Below are positions 45,701 through 57,700 of a stretch of DNA of 64,000 bases, piece by piece (the stretch's first letter is position 1; each line of letters starts with the position of its first letter). A program made the translations under genes and the position numbers. The stretch comes from Chionoecetes opilio (taxonomy: Eukaryota; Arthropoda; Malacostraca; Decapoda; Majidae): positions 397,001-461,000 of the forward strand of contig JACEEZ010022462.1 in NCBI GenBank assembly GCA_016584305.1, written 5' to 3'. The notes beneath the pieces were generated by a model, which was not told the DNA's origin, did no database searches, and worked only from the letters and a program-made list of their open reading frames with translations.

Positions 45701-48700
45701 ATCGTCGATCCCGACAACGGTGCCCTTCAACAATTACAACAATAACAACAAGGTAGAGATGGTTACCTTACAGTGTTATCTAAATATCTTTGTGAATTTT
45801 TGTTATTGGGCAACCACCGATTTTGAGGCCGAAACTTAAGTCCTCCTGAATAGTTTTGATGTGTTTTGAATTAATCTGGCTCTCGTTTTTGTCGGAAATC
45901 AATGTTTGTTTACATGTGTGTATGTGGGGGAGGCAACCTGCCCCTCCAGGTCCGCCCCGCAAACATATAGCGCGTTTTCATGATGTTCACCGCCCTGGTT
46001 CAGTCCAGTCTATACCGTTCCAGGCTGGATTGATGCTCGCTAAAATACATCGAGACTGGCCCCGTCCCATTCGTCGTTCCTATTGGCTGGGGGATCGAGT
46101 GGGCGGTCCTCCGGGCAGAAATGGCGCCTGGTGACATTAGTGCAGTGGCCACTATAGTGTTGCTGACGGTACATTAATTTCCCAAGATGTTGTTCGTGAA
46201 ATTACTTTAGTCTTATGGTCGGCCATCATGGTGTTTCATGTCTTATCAGCAGCACGAGAAGCTCCTGGTCATCTTCCCCGCTGACTGTAGTGCGCATGCG
46301 CCAGTTCTCCCCACACTGGTCCAACCTGGTCCTGCTCGCTGGGTTGGACTGGAGTAGACCGAGCTGGAACGGTGCAGAACGCCTCGCAAAAACAGTGGCC
46401 GCCCGGGACTAGCCCAGTCCAGACCGGACCAGAGCGGCCGCGAAAACGAGCTTATTGCTACGCTTCACACTGCCATATTATTGGTAATTTTCGTTATTTC
46501 TCTATATCATCTGTTACTAAACCAAACCTCACCTCTAACCTAACCTAATCTGATTTAACCTAACTTAACTTTCTGGCTGAAGTAACGGTAAATTTTTGGT
46601 ACTACATGTAATGCCATTATTATTCAATTGCGCCATGGGAAATGGGGTTCAAAATACTCAGAATGAAGAAAGCTACACGATGGTGTCGGTAAGTCCTAGG
46701 ACTTTTGAAAGCCTACTACCAAAATAATACCAATATCTATACTGCAAATTTTCCACAGTCTAAACACATAGCAGAAAAGCAACAAAGGCATACCTACATC
46801 ATTAAATCTAAGCTATATGTCATAGGTAGCAAATATTAGAATATCAATTCGTGGGGGCATCCTGCAATATATTATGATTTATGACCGATTTTGGTTACAC
46901 TCTCATTCTCTTTACATTTTAACTAGTATAATTTTTCATTCACATTCATTGCACTGTGAATAGTGTATTTAGGTACATGCTCATAATCATTTGCTTGCCC
47001 CTACAAATCCTTTTTTTTTTTAATAACTTGATAATTTTACGAAAACAAAAATTTTCCCTCAAAAATATCAATATTTGTTTTCTTCTAAAAACCTCTTTGT
47101 AAAATAAGGGTACATCTTATGCGGAGGTGCGTCTTATGCGCCGGCAAATACGGTACCTAATTAGAGAGAACTGAAACTCGAGAAATGCCAGTGGTCGCTG
47201 GCAGTTTTAACTCAAAGGTTGGTCTACTGTGTTTTGGCTCCGCGACTAATATTTTTCATAAATTAATTTCGCGATAAACATTGATGCACCGCATCTGAAT
47301 ACCAAAAAATATAGTTCTTCTGTTGTTCTACTAATTATATGGATGACATTCATTACGATGGAACGTTCTATAATAGCAATTTAATGCAAATTACTCGCCT
47401 CGAGTAGCAAAGCTTAATATATTTTTTACATGTATATTGTGGCATGTAAAATTTGGGTGATGTTCACACTGTTTTCTAAGACAGTACTGCTGCGTCTGGC
47501 AAACGCTTGTCAAAATACAATAAGCAATGCCTTGGAAAAACGAAGAATAAAGAATGCCGAAATCGGCTTGTTGCTGCGACAATGTAGGTTATAATTGTGG
47601 AGGCGACACGCCGCGGCGGGGAGTGGTGGGTGGGGAGATTGTGGCGGGGAGATTGAATCAAAACATTGCCACTTCACGCGTCGACTCATTGCACTTCCAG
47701 GCTTTCTATCTGATTGATACACAATAATAACAGGAAAATATGACTGCCTAGGTATAGATAACTTCTAAACATACGTTATTGACTATATAATATCATAGAG
47801 TAACATTTACCTCGCCTCCTCAACTATAACCTACTTGGTTATTTGGTTAAATGCATGTTTTACAGACTCGGGCTTCTATACAATATACATATAGAAGAAA
47901 ATCGTTCTTAAAATTATACTTTTGTGTTTTAAGTGCAGTGGAATAAGCCCATATTTTTCTTTCAAGTTGACCAACTTTTCACCAAATTGTGAGTTAAAAC
48001 TGCCAGCGACCACTGGCATTTCGGAGTTGCAGTTCTCTCTAATTAAGAAAGGTTTTTGATTAGGCCAAAGGTTTTTGATTCATTTATGCCAAAACCCGGG
48101 GTTTTGGCATATTTCGGTGGACCCCCTGATACCGGCATCTTTTGGTAGCAAACGCGGAGTCGCGCATGTTCGTTCTTTTGCCACCAGTACCAACATCCTT
48201 GTTTACATTTTGGAGCAGCCGACGCCACGCAAGACTTGTATGAAGTACACATTTCACTGAAATAAAGAGAAATGACCAATCTTGGGTGGTCAAGAGATGC
48301 TGTAGCATCTCTATGTGATATGTTTAGGGAAAATAAGTGCTGTATATAGGGAATATAGCTGTATAATTTTATATAGTAATAGTAATATGGTGTAGATGAG
48401 AGGAGAAAAATAAAGATGAGGGAAATAAAGTGTTTGGTAGAGTAGGGTAGGAGAAATATATAGGTTTATACTCTATATATACAAGACACGTGTATGATAT
48501 GGTACATGCGTGTTATTTAGATTTTTTAAAACATATTATTTAGATATATAGTTATTTTTTGAGTTGTTGATGAGAAGTTATGACGGAAAAAGTTGATAAA
48601 AACTTAAATTTAATAGGCATTTAATAGGCTGCGTGTGTTTTTACTATAGAAATGGGGATAAAATTAAGTGTTATTTTTACTTGATTTAGGAATTCAAGTA

Positions 48701-51700
48701 AGGTTTATTTATGGTTATCAAGGGAAATTTGAAGAGGGAAGGACATTTTATAGATGCCAGTAGAAGCAGAGTAGCTAAGATAGAAGAATAAGATCTTAGC
48801 TACTCTGGTAGGAAGATGCTCATAGCCAAAACGCCGTGTGACAACACGCACACCTTTTGCCACCAGTACGGGCATCTTTTGGTAGCAAAATACCAAAAGA
48901 TGCCGGAAAATATTGCTCGTGTGACACGGCCTTAACTGATCAAGCTATTGCTTGTATTTCATCCCTGAATGCAGAAACACGGGTAAAACCTGATTAAATG
49001 TATATATTAGGTCTTGTAATATCAATAATTGGAACGCTCGCGAGAGTGTTCGCCCCGTCACGGTGGCGAGAGTTCCCATCGGATACAGTTCCAGGTACCC
49101 TCAAAACATATGCCATTTTTGGACCTACCAGACAATGTTCTTTGGTTTTCCTGATCACTGTTCGTTTTTGTTCACGTTTTTGGGGCTAGGGTTTAATAAC
49201 AGTTAAACCCGGTCCCACTGAGGTTACAGGTCCACGTCAACCCACGTTAGACAAAATTGCCTGACACTGGTTGACGCGGGAATTATTTTCGCGGAAAATA
49301 TGTGATAGCGGATCATAGCTCTTTTGATGAATTACAATTAGCCTATGTGACCTTGGCGTGTCCAGCAAATGTTTTGGAGCCAAGGGAGTCTTTGAATTAG
49401 CACTGTAACTTTACCAAGGTATGTGTTCATTTTGGAATTGCAAGATTCAACATTTTTAGCGTATTTTCGCGACCGCTCTGGCCCGGTCTGGACTGGGCTA
49501 GTCCCGGGCGGTCACTGTTTTTGCGAGGCAGTCTAGAACGGGCTAGCCCAGTCCAGTCCGGTCCGACCCACATACCAGGACCACCTTGGACCAGTGTGGG
49601 GAGAACTGGCGCATGCGCACTACAGTCAGCGGGGAAGGCGACCAGGAGCTTCTCGTGCTGCTGATAAGACATGAAACACCATGATGGCTGACCATAAGAC
49701 TAAAGTATCACAGGCGTGGTAGTTGTAAAGTCTTCAGCACAGGTTAAAAGGCGGACGACAAAAAGGATATTGACAAGATGGACGCCTGCCGCCCTCCACA
49801 GTTCAGTTCAGTACCGCCCACTCGATCCCCCAGCCAATAGGAACGACGAATGGGACGGGGCCAGTCTCGATGTATTTTCGCGACCATCAGTCCACCCTGA
49901 CCCGGTCCGGACTGGACTGAACCAGGGCGGTGAACGTCACGAAAATGCGCTATTTGTTATCGTGGTTTAAAAAAAATAGGGATGTGATGTTTGTAGCCTA
50001 TTAATTCCCATTGATAATTATCAACAGATATTAACATTGGTAAATATCAGAATGGAGAACCATGCAGTGTGTATCTGTAGTTCACCTTCCCCTGGCAAAG
50101 GTCCGTGTGCTTGCCTTAATTTGGAACCAGTCATTGCACACCATGTAGTCTTAGTTTTCTCCTGGGAATGATAAGATTCTGTCCTGTATTTCTTCTTATT
50201 GTACACCCAATCAGAGAAAATTGTGTCCTGACTGATATTTCTATAATAATTATAATATAAGCGAAAGTGTGTGTGTGTGTGTGTCCACGATAGGTGCCGC
50301 CCCCCGTGCCCCAATCCCATCATATGGCACAGTTTTGGAACCAGCTCGACCAGGGGCAACTTTTAAGCCCACTTATGAGATGATCCGATCACTTTTTTCT
50401 TTTTCTTTTTTCTTCTTTTTTTTCCAGCCTATTAGCGAGAATTGTGAACAAAAAATGTGGGTTGCGAGAATTGAGAAAACCTTGATGTAGGGTGATGGGT
50501 AATGGGTAAGTGAATGGGTGGGGTGATGGGTAATGGGTGTGGGGTGATGGGTGAGTGAATGGGTGGGGGGTGATGGGTGAGGGAATAGGTGGGAGGTGAT
50601 GGGTAATGGGTGAGTGAATGGGTGTGTGGTGATGGGTAATGGGTGAGTGAATGGGTGGGGGGTGAGTGAATGGGTGGGGGGTGAGTGAATGGGTGGGGGG
50701 TGATGGGTAAGGCATTAATACATACATTTCTACATCCATGATTTCAGGAAAGTTAGAAGGGGCTATCTGGAGAGTCTGTGTTTGGTGGGCCTTCGGCCCA
50801 CCAAACACACTCAACAGAAAGCTGTGTTTGGTGGGCCAAAGGCCCACCAAACACAGGTGGTGGGCCAAAGGCCCACCAATAGCCCTCCGCAGGAGCTAGC
50901 CAAAAAGTCCGCCTGGAGGGCGGCTTTGCGGCTAGTAAGTTATAATTTGTTTAAAAAAATCTATTTGCTCATGATGGTGTTGCAGGTCACAGCTGGAGAC
51001 AGTGATGCAAGAGGTAAAGTGCGAAATTATTTCCACTTCTTCAACTGATGAGCTGGATGCTTATGTGCTCAGGTGAGAAAAAATTATTATTTATTTTAGT
51101 AACCTATGTATATGTGCCAATGATCTCATGCAGGATCTGGAAAAGCAGTCCGTTGGGTATTTTAGATGCTTCATTTAATGATAATGATTACTATGAATTT
51201 GTAATAGTCATGTATATACCATGTATCATTCTTATTGTTTCATCTTAACAATGTGATAATGTCTTGCAGTGCTGATAAGAAACGAAGATATAATTGTAGA
51301 ATTGGAACCAAAGACACACAAGGGCAGAAAAGGCATGGTTGGAATTTCAGCTATAGTGATAGATTTAACTAGAAACTCCGGCTTTTCCAAAGAGGCAACT
51401 AAGGGAACACCTAGAGCTACCCCTATCAAAGCAAGTACCCTTGCTTATTCTCATCTTCATGTGGGTGCACACTGTACTTTTCTGTGTAGTTGATGTTTCC
51501 ACTTATCTGAAGTTCCTTTTCGTACCACTTTGTTATCTCCTATGGTGTCAGGAAAATTAACCCAAGATAAGACTCCCACCATTACAAAATATTCAAAAAA
51601 TTTTGGTTCTAGTGCTAGGTCAACTCATAACAGCCCAAAATGGAAAGTCACTGTAGAAGGTCTTGCCAAAGACCAAAAGGGGTTCAGAGGCTTTTTGTGT

Positions 51701-54700
51701 CGGTAAGTCAGACGCAGTAAGCGGGCCTCGCCCGCTTGCTATTGAAGTATCCATGTTTCCTCATAATTTTACTGCCCAGTGTTATTGTATTGGACTTAGG
51801 TCAAATGGGACTAGTCAAGTGATGGTATACAATAAAGCATAACTGTACTGTAGATCACATTATATAGTTGCACAAAATACATGTCACATCAATACGCAAA
51901 TTAGTATTTTTACATGAGTACGTACAGTGGTCTTTTGTAAGACGTTTACTTGAGAGGTGATTTTTATCACCAAATCAATGTGAACATTGGATTCATTTGA
52001 CACATTTTTCGCTTAACGCACAATTTACCAGGAACGCAATTCGTGCGTTAAATGGAGTTAAACAGTGTGTACTTATCCATTGCATTTTGCTGCTGCTATC
52101 ACTTAGACATACATTGCTATGTTTTGGAACCATAATGGTCTGATTATTAATGGACCCTTGGGAAACCTAGAATATTATGTAAAGAGACAAGCACTTGAAA
52201 GAGGGTGTACACATAATTGAAGGCTGACACCTATGCTAGCAAACTAGTTTACATTACATTCGATGAACATATTTTTTTTTTTCTTTCAACTTTTCACGGT
52301 AAAGATTTATTTGATCAATCCTACCATATCTCGATTACTATCTTAAGGAGGACTATGATTTCTGCTTCATCATGTAATAGAGATATCACTAACTTCCGGA
52401 AAACAAAAATAAAATTCTGTATTTTTGGACATCCAAGATACGTACAGTTTTTTTCTTTAAATTAGTCTTTGAAATCTACCATGTATCCTCCATGGTAAGA
52501 TTTTCTACATTATCTGGGTCAACTGTCTAGTGGTAATTCACTGTATTAGCTCTATTTCAATATTATCAGTAGTCGTCTTGATTTATGCGTGTTTACATTA
52601 CCTATGCAAATTTGAAATGATGCGTATCACCTATGATATTTTTTTTCATTTGCATGAATAATGTGGATGGAATGATAGCCAGCTATGTGCACAGCCATGC
52701 ACCAATCGAGAGGAAGGCGAGGTTTCTACCATTCTGTGCAGTTGTGTACAAAAATTTAATAGACTGTATATCCATTTGCATGCACTGAGACAGTGTTGGC
52801 TTAGAACGCAGATACGCTTAGCAAACTGATGCAGCCGTGACGCTGCCATGCAGGTCCTGGTGGTGGTTGTCTGAGTTGCGCAATCGAGGTTTCATATATC
52901 GTATTTTACGCTTTATAAGACGCTGCATCTTGGAAGACTGATTTTGGAAAGAGATTTCTAAAAAAAAAGAGAGAAAAAAAAAAAAAATCTAAAGGATATA
53001 CAAACATCTCTTGTCTAAAGGTATAAGTAAATCCATAGTATAAGTAAATCGTTTTGATGAATTCGCCATGGGTTATAATTTCCAGGAGTGAAAAAAACTT
53101 GTGATGAGTGTGACAGCCTGGTGGTAAATGATACACTGATACAATGATCAACACTAGCAGAGGATAAGTGGCGTTGTTGACGCCAATCTGCCGAGGCGGA
53201 AGTTGCCGCTATAGTCTAAGCTTGTGATACGTGTGACAGCCTGGTGGTAAATGATACATCAACACTAGCAGACGATAGGTGGCGTTGTTGACGCCAATCT
53301 GCCGAGGTGGAAGTTGCCGCGGAACGGTTCCCGCCAGTCTTGGCGGCAGTCTCATTCCAACATTCGTCTTGGAAGACGCATGAGTATTTTTCAGGGTATT
53401 TTTTAGGAAAAAAAGTGTCTTATAAGCCGTAAAATACAGTAACTAGGACATGTCTGTTTGTTCGCCTAGATAAAATGTTACATTCATATACAAATCAAAA
53501 GAAAAAAGTGCATTATTAAAGGATGTAAACAGTAAAGGTTACATTAGCACAAAAATTATGAAAAATAAGCAGGTATTCCAGTAGAAAAAACTCGCGTCAT
53601 GCAAAACAATTGCTCCCACTGCGATAAGGGTACAAACTCATAAATCTCTAATCATCTGATTTAATGGTATGGAATGCTTGTGCAACACAATCATACTATA
53701 CTTTCAAACAGTAACCGTTCTCTTACTTGCATCACTAAACCCAGTAGTATTCAAACACTTTTTTCATAAATGTATCTCTTATTTTGGATCTGGTCGTTTG
53801 TCTTGCAATTACAGCTGACTTTTTTTTATTTATTCATTTTTTCCAGTGAGTCAAGCATGTTCATCTCTGCTCGGCGATTTATCCTTAAGACATGTGGCAC
53901 CACCACGCCACTCAGCTGCCTGTTGCTGCTCATTTCCCTGGCGAAGGAATATGCTGGATATGATGTCGTTCAGGTATAGTAGTGGGTTCAGTATGGTCTC
54001 ATTTATTATTTTATATGAACATGTTTTATTGCAGGTTTTTTTTTTTTCTTTACTTTGTCACATCAAAGACATTTTCTACATTTTCCAGAGCTGAAGTAAG
54101 AGGTTCAGGTTTTTATGGAATTTTCACTATCTTTTACTACAGTGGGGCCCCATGACACTTATTTCACTATTGATTTCAAGTCTAGCAGCAGTCTTAGGAT
54201 AGATAAGATAGATAACTCTTAGTTTCATAAGTAATGACCAAGGGTACAAAACTAGAGACTAATCGACCATGTGGGGCCAGGCAGCTTCTTTTTTCTGTAA
54301 AAATAAAGTGTCAAGGAATATGTCTAAAGAGGAATAAATCAATGGAAATGGATGAAAATTAAAGGTGAGACGTTACTTTTAGATGAACAGGTGGTGTAAC
54401 AATTAGTTTGGTTCTCTATATTAGCTTTTGAGAATTTAGCAGCGTAAAGGCCTATGTTTCATCATGCCCCTCTCAACTTTTCTCTCCAGGTTTTGACATG
54501 TGGCCATTCTATTTAGATACTTATCATTTTCAGGTGTCAGTTGAATAAACATAAACTATATCTCATTTTTCTTTGCTTCTGTCTTAATTCATATTTGGGA
54601 CTTAGTAGTGTTTATTCACATGAGCAGTAATTGTTGTTGAACTGGTTATGTTTATGAAATAACTAGTGTATTAACTTTTCATTAAAGCATTGCTTAGCCG

Positions 54701-57700
54701 AAATGATTCCCTTAATACCAATTTAGTATACTATTCTCACTTTATATGGCAGCTGTTTTAATTAACCTAATCACATTCCAATAATTTGAGGTTATTTACC
54801 TGAAAATGGCTTTATGTAAAGATGTTCATAGAGTGTTTTAATTATAGGTGTTTTATTATCATCCGCTATTATTTATTTTTATTGCCGTAAGGTTCAAAAT
54901 AGATGAATGGTTGCCAGTACAAGGTGCAAAAGATAAGTAAGAAAAAAAATGAAGAAAACAATCACACAAAGAGACTTCATGGCTTGACATCAACTAAGAA
55001 CACATTTACCATACTGTAGTATTGAATTATGATGGTATGGTAATGTTTTTGAAGAAATAGATTTGAAATTGAAATCATGAAATTTTGAGGGTGATTTTAC
55101 ATAGTAAGGGAGCTGTGCAGAAAAGTTTCTTATGGATATCCCCTGTGTCCAGTACCCAACACAGGGTCAAGACAGTAACACACACCACCAATTTCTTATA
55201 TTCTATGCATTTGATAATGTCTTCTGTTTTAATGTCTGCTCACAATCTTCTATCTGGTCGTCAGTACGGTTTCCGTAAAGAGCGATCTACTGGCATTCTT
55301 TTAGCTTTCCTAATTGAATATTGATCATCCTTTTTTAGGGGTTTTGGTGAAACCTTTGCTGTTGCCATTGACATATTGAAAGCTTTTGATAGTGTCTGGG
55401 TTAAATCTTTAATTTCCAAACTACCCACATTCGCTTTCTATCCTTCACTCTGCACCTCTATCTCAAGTTTCCTTTCAAACTGTTCTATTGCAGGTTTGCA
55501 GCTACTGTAGATGTTCATTGTTCTTATTGTCTACCTTACAATTTCTTTATTGTTTACCTTATAGGGACTGGCTGCTAGCGGGCTTTTTGTTATTTATTTT
55601 TGTCCAGTCAAAGACTACTCTATACTGGACTTGCTACTCGTGCCCCGCGCCAACCCACCCATGACCAGTGGAGGCCAGTTTTGCGATTCCTGACATTTTC
55701 GAACATCACCCCCTTTTCCCTTCCTGTGGTTTATCAGTATAAATGATATACTGTTATCTTCGTAAATGTTTGTTCTATAATATTATCAAATAAAAAACTG
55801 TAAAATACACTAAAGAAATGCCATTACAAGAGAGTGAAGAAATATGCATGAACTTAATATTTACTTAAACTTCGCCATTTAATATTTTGCGAGAAAACAT
55901 TTTAGATGAAACATATCAATAGAAGCATATTGTCATTAGCTTTCCATTGATATATTTCGTTTTCAGAAAAATGAATTACTACCATGCATAAATTAGTGTT
56001 AACTAAAAAAATAACATCATCAATCGGATCGGCAAGTAAAAAAGTGTTCCATGAAGACTATATATAAACCATAGTAGACTATGGTTTATCAGTATAAATG
56101 ATACACTGTTATCTTCGTAAATGATTGTTCTATAATGTTATCAAATAAAAAGCTGTAAAATACACTAAAGAAATGCCATTATGAGACTGAAGAAATATGC
56201 ATGAACATAATATTCACTTAAACTCTTTGCCATTTAATATTTTGCGTGGACTTTTTACATGCAACATATCAATAGAAGCGGAATTTTATTAGCTTTCCAT
56301 TGATATACAGTAAACCCTCTCGTATTCGGACTAATTGGGCCAAGGAGTGGTCCGAGTAATGCAAGAATCCCAATAATGCAGGGATAAAAAAAAAAATTTT
56401 AGGTGAATATAGAAAATTTCTAAGTAATGCAAATATCAATAAACATAAAATAAATCATGTAAATAAATAAATCTACAGTAAAAATACACAATACAGTACT
56501 GTACAGGAGTAGTGTACAGTACTATCAGTCCTACGTCTGGCAGCGGCAGCCGGCAGCAGTATCAGGATGGCAGAGATTTCCTCCTCCTTCTTGGTGTTGT
56601 CTGTAGGGGTGTGAGGACCCCTTGAGGAGCCCTACGATCCCTGGTGATATCCTATGATGCTATCACAGGCATGGTAGCTGACCTGTCTTCTTCAGGAAGG
56701 CATAGGTGAGGCGGATGACAGCGTGTTCTCCTGAGAGGTAGGCAGGGCGCCAGGCGGGGCAGGTCGCTCGCCAGCAGGGTGGGCAGGGTTTTACGTCATT
56801 ACTAGTTATTATACATGGTAGTGATTATGGTGAGCTGTTATATACACGCGTCATTATTTAGGTCAGTGTAGTACCTCGTGTCACCTTAAATAAGGGTTAT
56901 TTAAAGGTGTTGAGGTGGCGGGGTTGCCAGTGAAGGGGAAATATTCTTGCCGCAGCCACCCCGTAACACTAATGGAAAAAGTGTCCATGTGACATGACCT
57001 TTAAAGGCTGTGTCAAACGTCTTGTTGACTTGTGATTGGTCGAGAAGTTTTAGAAACAGTTTGTCATTGGCTGGTGACTGATGACAAGTTTGATGACGTC
57101 ATTACTCGTCCAAGCCAGTCAGGGCCTTCCTACCTGTTAACTACCTAACGAGGGAGGCTTGCTGGATACGGTAGTAAGGGCAGGTAGTATCTAGGCGGTG
57201 GGAGAGCGGGTGGTAGCTAGAGATACGACCTCCGTTGCTGGATCTGGGTCCAAGGCTCAATGGCCTCAGATCACTCGCCAATACAACATTTGGACACAAC
57301 AAAGAAACCACAATTACAGTATACAAAGTATATGCTCAGTGATGGATCATAAATGCTCTGCCTGGCTGCTTGGGCCTCTAACCTCACTGACTCACATCAT
57401 GAAGTCCGAATAATGAAGGTCCGAATACGAGAGGGTTTACTGTATTTCGTTTTCTGATAAATGAATTAGAACCATGCATAAATTAGCGTTAATTAAATAA
57501 ATAAAATCATCAATCGGGTAATTTTCCCGATTGATGATTTTATTTATTTAGCTACCGCTAATTTATGTATGATTCTAATTCATTTATCAGAAAACGAAAT
57601 ATATCAATGGAAAGCTAATAAAATTTTGCTTCTATTGATATGTTTCATCTTAGACCACTGTATACCTGGACTGCGCACGGAATATCGGCCTGTCGCACAA

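Larger units (their letters stand above)
44048..47153 (+). mobile_element. TIR element B, second copy of the CCGTATTTG family
   Basis: Starts CCGTATTTGCCGGCGC and ends with the inverse, TA on both sides. It aligns to element A but lacks A's two hAT insertions. Instead it has its own additions: about 44391-44990 (with a LINE fragment), about 45208-45625 (begins near GGTGAAATTGG, ends near GAGTATGAATCAGCC, perhaps a small TIR element), and 45970-46451. Confidence 0.85.
37075..48124. mobile_element. Long-TIR, possibly MULE-like composite element with 9-bp TSD (11 kb)
   Basis: CCTGATACC occurs at 37066-37074 and again at 48125-48133. Inside, the left GGTCCACTGAAATATGCC and the inverted right GGTCCACCGAAATATGCC begin TIRs of at least about 75 bp that also share TCAAAAACCTTT twice. 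A 9-bp TSD with long TIRs is the usual mark of MuDR-type (MULE) elements; no transposase is visible to confirm it. It contains subterminal tandem repeats (GAGGGTTTTGGCATAA words) near both ends and several later insertions, listed separately. Confidence 0.78.
36998..48931. mobile_element. TTAA-flanked TIR element, split by an 11-kb insertion
   Basis: Left end GGCCATGTCACACGGAC and inverted right end GGCCGTGTCACACGAGC, with TTAA on both sides (36994-36997, 48932-48935). Its own sequence is 36998-37074 and 48125-48931, about 0.88 kb. The repeat word TTTTGGTAGCAAA occurs near both ends. The GGCC-GTGTCACAC terminus is reminiscent of PIF/Harbinger (TTA target), but a TTAA target would also fit piggyBac or Kolobok, so the superfamily is open. 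It lies in AMD1 intron 1. Confidence 0.75.

Noticed and set aside
37075..48124. A Polinton/Maverick, suggested by the 11-kb length with TIRs
   Set aside because: Target duplication is 9 bp rather than 6, no viral-type genes (polymerase B, integrase, capsid) are visible, and most of the length comes from later insertions.
50389..50868. 159-aa His/Pro/Ser-rich frame on the minus strand
   Set aside because: Composed of the GGGTGATGGGTGAGTGAATG minisatellite and the GGTGGGCC hairpins.
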